Source of the DNA: Cerioporus squamosus
Taxonomy: Eukaryota > Basidiomycota > Agaricomycetes > Polyporales > Polyporaceae
DNA length: 64,000 nucleotides
Reading direction: 5' to 3'
Assembly: GCA_022592435.1 (NCBI GenBank)
Contig: JABYQS010000080.1
Coordinates: 1 to 64,000 of the forward strand
Positions 57,754-64,000 of this stretch are shown here, in pieces (the first letter of the stretch is position 1; each line of letters starts with the position of its first letter). The notes beneath the pieces were generated by a model. It was given only the letters and a program-made list of their open reading frames with translations. It did not search any database and was not told the origin of the DNA. The position numbers and the translations under genes were made by a program.

Positions 57754-60700
57754 ATGGCGGGACTGTTCTTCAGGCAGTTCGCCGCGTTGTTTTGGAAGAA
57801 CTGGATTGTGATGAGCAAGCATCCATGGGTACGTCTGTCCAACATTGTCTGCAAGCGACAGAACTCAATCGCATCCTCCACAACTCTAGCTCAATATCCT
57901 GCGATGCTTCATTATGCCCATTGCATATGGCATCTTCCTTGCTGTCGCCCAGCTCTTCCTGAGCAAACCTAATAATGTGAGTGTTCTTCTCGAGAGGCAG
58001 AAGACTTGCGTACATTTCGTCCTGCCCAAATGTGACATCATGCTGTTGTCCGCCTCTCGCTTCTCTTCTCGAAGGACACTACTCATTTCGCGCTGTTAGT
58101 ACGGACTCGGGACTGCCGTGTCAGTTCCACGCCTAGCAGACGTGTACGACGGCTCGCTCGCCCTCGTCTGGGCTGACGGCACCAATGGTACCGGAAGCAA
58201 TCCCTCCGCACACGACATCATATCCCACATCACCCGCGGGTTCAATGCCAAGCAGTTGGGTGCCGTACGTCAGCTCGACTCCCCAGCAGCAATCCCCTCT
58301 GCGTGTCCCCAGAACTTCAATTTGTTCTCGGAATGCTTCGCCGCGGTTGCGTTCAACTCGTTTCCAGGGCCGAACCGGAGCCTACCATTAAACTATACGC
58401 TGAGAGCGGACGGCGGATTGTTCCATATCGATGTTACGAAACACACGAGCGACTACGAGAAGAGAGTTCTGCCATTGCAGTGGGCTATTGACAGCGTACG
58501 TCCCCGCAGCCCTCTATGCACACATGGTCGACCAGCTAACATATTTTTAGGCTATCATAGAGCTACAGACAGGAACCGCACCCCAAACGCCGCTGGAGTG
58601 GCCGTTCACGCAGGAGACCAACGACGAGCAGTTCACGCAGATCCGCCTGAGCTACATCAGGGGGCTCCGGACTCTCCTCGTCCTAGCACTGTGAGCTTGC
58701 TCTGCACACCGTCCCTGGACTTCACTTGCTAACGATCTCCCAGGTTCATATGTTTCGTCGGCATATCGTATCAGCTACCGGGCTCCTTCGGAGGAGAAAG
58801 AGCCAATCTCTTGACCGCACATCTGAAGGTCATGGGTCTCCTCGACTCAGCTCGTATTATGTGAGTGTGTTTCTCTCACCTAGCGCACCGGACTAGCCGC
58901 TAACTGTCGCATGTACAGCTCATGGCACGTCAGCATCTCTCTAGCGTACCTACCGGCCTGGATCATAGTCGCTATCATCTGGCACTTCCGCATCTTCACC
59001 GCGACCAATGTTGGCCTAGTTATCGTCATCCATCTTCTCCTCGGCCTCACCCTCGCCAGCTGGTCGTTCTTTGTCGCAACACCCTTCGGCAAGAGCCCGC
59101 AGCTCGCCGCGGTCGCGTCCACGTTCCTCGCTATCGTCTTCGCCATCCTTGCGCTCGTGTTCAGCCGGGCAAGCTCGGGCGCTGCGTTCGTCTTCACGCT
59201 TATCTTTCCACCTGGGTTCTACATCTTTGCTATTCGCGCTGTCTGTGGCTTCGAAGTACATCAGATCGCCACCGACGTTTTGAAACCGGATCCGGACAAC
59301 GGGCTGCGACTGCTGCCTCTGATCATAGCCGCTATCGTGAGTCATGCGCTTCTTATTCTACGCGCCCCGCGTCTCAAGCACTCTCTTAGATCGACGTGTT
59401 CCTCTGGCCATGGCTTGCGGTGCTCTGGGAGAGCCGTCTATACGACGCCCGCAATGCGTCGACGCGCTCATGGTGGTCACGCTTACGGAGGAAAGCAACT
59501 GCAGAAGACGGTCTCCCAACCATGGACCCAGGCGTCGCTATTTCCATCCGCAACCTCGGAAAGGACTTCAAGCCCTCGTTCTTTAAGGGAGATAAGGACG
59601 TAGTCACCGCAGTGTCTGACCTGAGCCTCGAGATCCCCAAGTTCGGTATCTACGTCCTCCTGGGATCCAACGGGTAAGCCGGCTTTATGTATACCGACTC
59701 CGCGTGTGTGGCTTATCCGCTACCCGGACAGCGCTGGGAAGTCTACCACGATGTCTATCCTCGCCGGTCTTCTCGGGCGCACTCGCGGCAGGGTCACCTT
59801 CGAGGGAGGCGTCGAACGCCCTCCTCGCGGGACCATCGGGATCGTGCCGCAGAAGAACGTCCTGTTCCCCGAGCTGACGTGCTACCAGACCCTGCGCGTC
59901 TGGAAAGCGGTGAAGCGTGCGGATATTGGGTCTGACGATGACATTGAGCAGCTTTTGCGTGACTGCGACCTTGGAAAGAAGATCCATTACAACGCGGCCG
60001 CGCTGAGTGGTGGGCAGAAGAGGAAGCTTCAGTTGGCCATCGGCTTGATTGGAGGGTCTAAGAGTGAGTTCGCAGCCCACCAACACTCTCGTACGAGACT
60101 GACGAACATATTACAGTCATCTTGGTAGATGAGGTAATGCCGACTGTGGTCTTCACAAGAGAAGCGTGTGCTCACCCATCCAATAGTGCACGTCCGGCGT
60201 CGATCCTCTGTCTCGCAGGGCGTTATGGCGCACGTTGAGTTCCGTCCGGGACGAACGGACCGTCGTGTTCACTACCCACGTATGTGCGAGCCCTGGCACC
60301 TATGCAATTCCTACTGACACGATGGCGATAGTTCCTTGACGAGGCAGACCTGCTCGCGGACACGATCGCGGTGCTGGCTGCTCCTGGCAAGCTCGTAGCT
60401 CATGGTACACCCGTCGCATTGAAGTCTAGCCTGGGGGAAGGGTACACGGTCAACGTCTTCTTCAACGCCGGTGACCAGGAGAAGGATTCCAGTGCACACC
60501 AAGGCGAACTCCTCGAACGCATCCGTACTCTTGCTCCGCTCGCATACCCTACGTCCTCCACACCCAATGAGGTGTCGTACCACCTCAAGCTCAAGGAGCC
60601 ACCCGAGGTGCAGAAGGTGCTCGAGCTCGTGGAGAGCAATCGCGAAGCATACGGTGTTGCATCATACTCGGTAATGGGCACCTCAATCGAGGACATCTTC

Positions 60701-63600
60701 CTGGGGCTCATGCACGACGACACGCGCTCGGAAGAGAAGGAACTCGAGAAGACGGGATCGTCTGCCACACCGACTCTGGAGCACGCACCACGGTCCATAC
60801 CACCCCTGCAGTTGACGAACGGGCGGCGCCGCTCGCCTGTCAGCCAAGCATTGACGATCTTTCACAAGCGTGTCCTTATTGCTAAGCGCAGCTGGCTCAC
60901 CCCATGTCTGGCTGTCCTTGTGGCCGTGGCAGGTTCCTGCATCCCCATCTTCTTCCTCTCTGGCCGCCCGAAGACGGTGTGTGTGACGAAGTTCCGCACT
61001 GTCCCACAAACACCGCTCTACCTGCCCGCTTCCCCTCTCGGTTTCGTTGCCGAAATTGCGTTGGGCTCCAGAGTGCTGGAGTCACCGCCGGGTATCTTGT
61101 CATCTTTGGCCAACACATCGCTCCTTTTAACCCAGAATGTCACCGACAACGCGACGTTTGTCAGCACCATCGACCAGACCTTCCTCAATCAGTCGTTTGG
61201 CGGTGTCTCCATCGACACGCAGACAGGCGCCTCTTTGTTCGCATGGGAGGCAACTCCGCCTGGGCTTACTGGTCTGGTCATGCTCAACCTTGTGTCGAAC
61301 GTCCTCTACAACAATGCGTTGAATGGGACTGGTCGAGCTACGGCTGCTCCCAGCACGATCTTGGCGAACTTCCAGAACTTCCCCGGTGTCGCTGCAGGCA
61401 CGCTCATCTCGCTGAAGTGGGTGGCGTTCTTTGGTGCTGCGATGGTGCGTAACTCACAAGCTCGCTGCTGTCGAGAGACTTAAATCATCAATTTATATAG
61501 GCTGTCTACCCTGCGTTCTTCTCGCTCTATGTTGCGAAAGAGCGTCGCTCTTCTGTCCAGGCGATGCAGCTATCCAACGGCCTGTCAGATCCTATTGGCC
61601 TGTGGCTCGGACACCTGCTATTCGACTCCATCTTTGCAGTCATCGTAGCGAGTCTGATCGTCATCATCTTTGCAGCAGCATCTAACCAATTCAGCGGCCT
61701 TGGCTTCTTCGTGCGTCTTGATATCTCGTTCATGGCTAGTACACGGCTGACCCTTCGTCGCTGCAGTGGGTTGTCCTGGTGCTGTACGGCATCGTCGGAG
61801 CATTGTTCTCGTACTGCGTCTCGCTGATCGTGACGTCTCCCCTGGCGGCGTTCGCGATGTCAGCTGGATACCAAGTCATCATGTTTGTGGTCTGTATCAC
61901 AGAAGCTCAATCCAATGTCCGGACATCCGCTGACTACTTAATCAACAGTTATACCTTGCGGCGTACCTGCTTACTCTCACATATGCGAAGACCTCTGATG
62001 CAAACAAGGATCTCACCATTATCCGTAAGGCGGCACCATTTCATACTCTGTGCCCACCCTCATTGAGTGCATACAGACTACACGATGTCTATATTATCCC
62101 CAGTTGCCAGCGCAGTACGTCACTTCTTTCCCAATCTCATGGCGAGTAATACTCATTTTATGTCCATAGCTGCGCGCCTCCTTTGTATCCGTCAACTTGT
62201 TCTCGTTGCTCTGCGATGGTTCAGCTCCGGTGACTACTTCCTCACTGGGCGACATATCGCGGTATGGCGGTCCGATCTTGTACCTCTTCCTCTATGCCTT
62301 CGTCCTCTTCGGCATCCTCGTATGGGTCGACTCGGGCTCGATCATCGTGCGCAAGTTCTCCCAGTTCCGCAAGCAGACCAGGGGTGGCGGAGGTTCGGGG
62401 ACCAGCACACCGGGCGCCACGGTCAAGGACGTCGATGATGAGGCAGAGAAGGTGACGGGTTCAACAGATGCTCTGCGCGTCATGAGCGTCGTGAAGGCGT
62501 TCGGGAGTGTCGATAACCGCGTGGTGGACAACGTGAGCTTCGGGGTGTCGCAAGATACGATCTTCGCACTTCTGGGCCCCAATGGCGCAGGAAAGACCAC
62601 TACGTTCAACATCATCCGTACGTAACAGTCCTTTGTTACTTCCTCTGTGAACTGACATCCTCGTGTAGGAGGCGACGTCATTCCAGACGAGGGCGACGTC
62701 CTGATCAACGGAGTCTCCATCGTCCACCACCCCCGCTCAGCACGACTCTCTCTTGGGGTCTGTCCCCAGTTCACCGCTATTGATTCGCAGCTCACTGTGC
62801 GCGAGCACCTGCTCGTGTACGGGAGACTGAAGGGACTTTATCGTGGTGAAGAGCTGAAGGGCAACGTCGAGAGCCTTATGCATGCCACCTCGTTACACTT
62901 ATACGCAGACCGACTCGCGAGCAAGCTCTCTGGTGGAAATCAGCGAAAGCTGTCGCTTGCGATTGCTCTCATTGGTGAGATGCTCCATCCAAGTTGCCGC
63001 TGGTGGATGTATATTGACGACCATCGGTGCAGGCAACCCTTCTGTCGTCCTTATCGACGAGTTCTCGACCGGTATTGACGCGAAGATGAAGCGGGATATG
63101 TGGGGTACGCTTCGGAACGTGGCCGTCGGGAAAGCCATCGTTATCACTACACGTCAGTTCGAGCCACTTGCGTCATCACTACGTCGACTGATGCGCTTTA
63201 TGCAGACTCGATGGAAGAGGCTTCTGCGCTAGCCAACAAGGTGGGCATTTTGGCCAAGAAGATGCTAGCCGTCGGGACGACCGAGGCACTCGTCGATCGC
63301 TACGCGACGTACGAAGTCCACTTCTCATGTCGAACACGCGAAGAAGTCATCCACGCGCAAGAACTGATGTCTCAAATACCCGGGGCGCGGATGGCAGACG
63401 ATGTCGCGACACGGTTCGAAGTGCCCATTGGGAATGGCATGTCCCTCGCGGAGTTGTTCGCCGTGCTATCGCGCGGCAACTTCTCGGAGTATACAGTCGA
63501 GCGCGCGACGTTGGAGAGCGTTTTCCTGAAGGTGATCAGGGAGAATAATGTTCTGGAGGAGGACAGACAGGGACGTAGACGGCGGTGGAGGATGTGCTGA
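57754..63600 (+). CDS. ABCA-type full-size ABC transporter (copy 2), complete
   Basis: Complete membrane transporter with layout TMD1-NBD1-TMD2-NBD2. It starts MAGLFFRQFAALFWKNWIVM, a typical ABCA opening (membrane-proximal helix with KNW). The large extracellular loop follows with several N-glycosylation sites, then the TMD1 helices (SISLAYLPAWIIVAIIWHF, NVGLVIVIHLLLGLTLASW). NBD1: Walker A GSNGAGKST (Ser for the usual Pro), LSGGQKRKL, ILVDECTSGVDP. TMD2 includes LISLKWVAFFGAAM and the motif RRSSVQAMQLSNGLS. NBD2: GPNGAGKTTTF, LSGGNQRKL, LIDEFSTGIDAK, ITTHSMEEA. It ends RRRRWRMC at 63600. About twenty short introns all keep frame, in contrast to copy 1. Substrate unknown; lipids are typical for ABCA proteins. 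Confidence 0.93.
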
Positions 63601-63963
63601 TACACGACGGATGGACACTGACGCGGACGACTTATGCTTACTCTGGACGTATCCATGGATTTTGCTTCAACTCTTATACGCTATCGTTGCAATGTAGAGC
63701 TATTTGGGTTTTAAGAGGAACGAACGGAGATCAGTCGAAACAGGATGAAGTACGGCCGTGGCGTGGATATATCTCGAGTGGGAGTCTTATGCAAGCTGAT
63801 TCGCGTCTCACCGCACCAATAATACCCAGCAACGTTCGCCGACTTTCCTCCAGCCTCTGCTCTGCGCTCCATCCGTCCCCTGCCCGCTGGTAGCGCGGTA
63901 GACAATTGACATCGTCCGCAAAATAGCCCTGCCCCCGTTGTCTCGAGCTTGACGGCGCCACAC
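63601..63963. other. Downstream region of ABCA copy 2
   Basis: About 360 nt. Short minus-strand frames lack motifs. It likely holds the transporter 3' UTR and the promoter of the next gene. Confidence 0.45.
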
Positions 63964-64000
63964 ATGTCGAAGAGCCCAGCTGATCCGGTCGAGAAGCCCG
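63964..64000 (+). CDS. Possible start of the next gene (truncated by window end)
   Basis: An ATG at 63964 opens a frame MSKSPADPVEKP that runs to the window edge. The context (CACACATGTC, after a C-rich leader) is plausible for a fungal start, but twelve codons cannot identify a product, and it could be chance. Confidence 0.3.
   Translation, partial: MSKSPADPVEKP

Overview
The window is nuclear DNA from a filamentous basidiomycete, most likely an Agaricomycete (Polyporales-like). Genes are densely packed on both strands and broken by many short GT-AG introns of about 50-65 nt. It also carries several integral-membrane families essentially confined to basidiomycetes (DUF6534, DUF6533 and an unnamed seven-helix family). 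I recognise no rRNA, tRNA, CRISPR or intact mobile element. Assignments rest on reading the sequence and on recalled family signatures; no search was run.

Layout, left to right: (1) 1-5137, a 5'-truncated full-size ABCA-type ABC transporter with three apparent frameshifts; (2) 5340-7667, a pyridoxamine-phosphate-oxidase-like flavoprotein (-) and an Ats1/Kti13-type RCC1 protein (+) sharing a short divergent promoter; (3) 9130-15430, a DUF6534 membrane protein and a CorA-type Mg2+ transporter (both +); (4) a gene-poor stretch; (5) 19159-21809, a cytochrome P450 (-); (6) 24358 to about 29547, a QDE-1-type RNA-dependent RNA polymerase (-), divergent from a histone-deacetylase/acetylpolyamine-amidohydrolase-fold enzyme (30461-32021, +); (7) 32908-36119, a DUF6533 membrane protein and a U1A/U2B''-type spliceosomal protein; (8) 36404-38491, malic enzyme (-); (9) 39669-42235, a composite RNA end-repair protein (2H phosphoesterase, dual-specificity phosphatase, P-loop kinase, RNA ligase); (10) 43081-44383, adenosine kinase; (11) 44753-46687, a C2H2 zinc-finger protein (-); (12) 47849-49079, a Ran1/Pat1-like protein kinase; (13) 49274-50515, a seven-helix protein (-); (14) 51955-57298, three paralogous NAD(P)-binding proteins in +, -, + order; (15) 57754-63600, a second, complete ABCA transporter; (16) a possible gene start at the right edge.

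Most genes are housekeeping loci with no obvious shared pathway. The clearest local structure is the right arm, where the NAD(P)-binding triplet abuts the intact ABCA transporter whose paralogue opens the window. The most unusual protein is the RNA-repair composite, which has every catalytic signature needed to heal and seal broken RNA ends. The RdRP encodes part of its catalytic DYDGD motif in a 12-nt exon. Several otherwise conserved genes carry single-base shifts, often in C or G runs, so assembly indels must be excluded before any of them is called a pseudogene.
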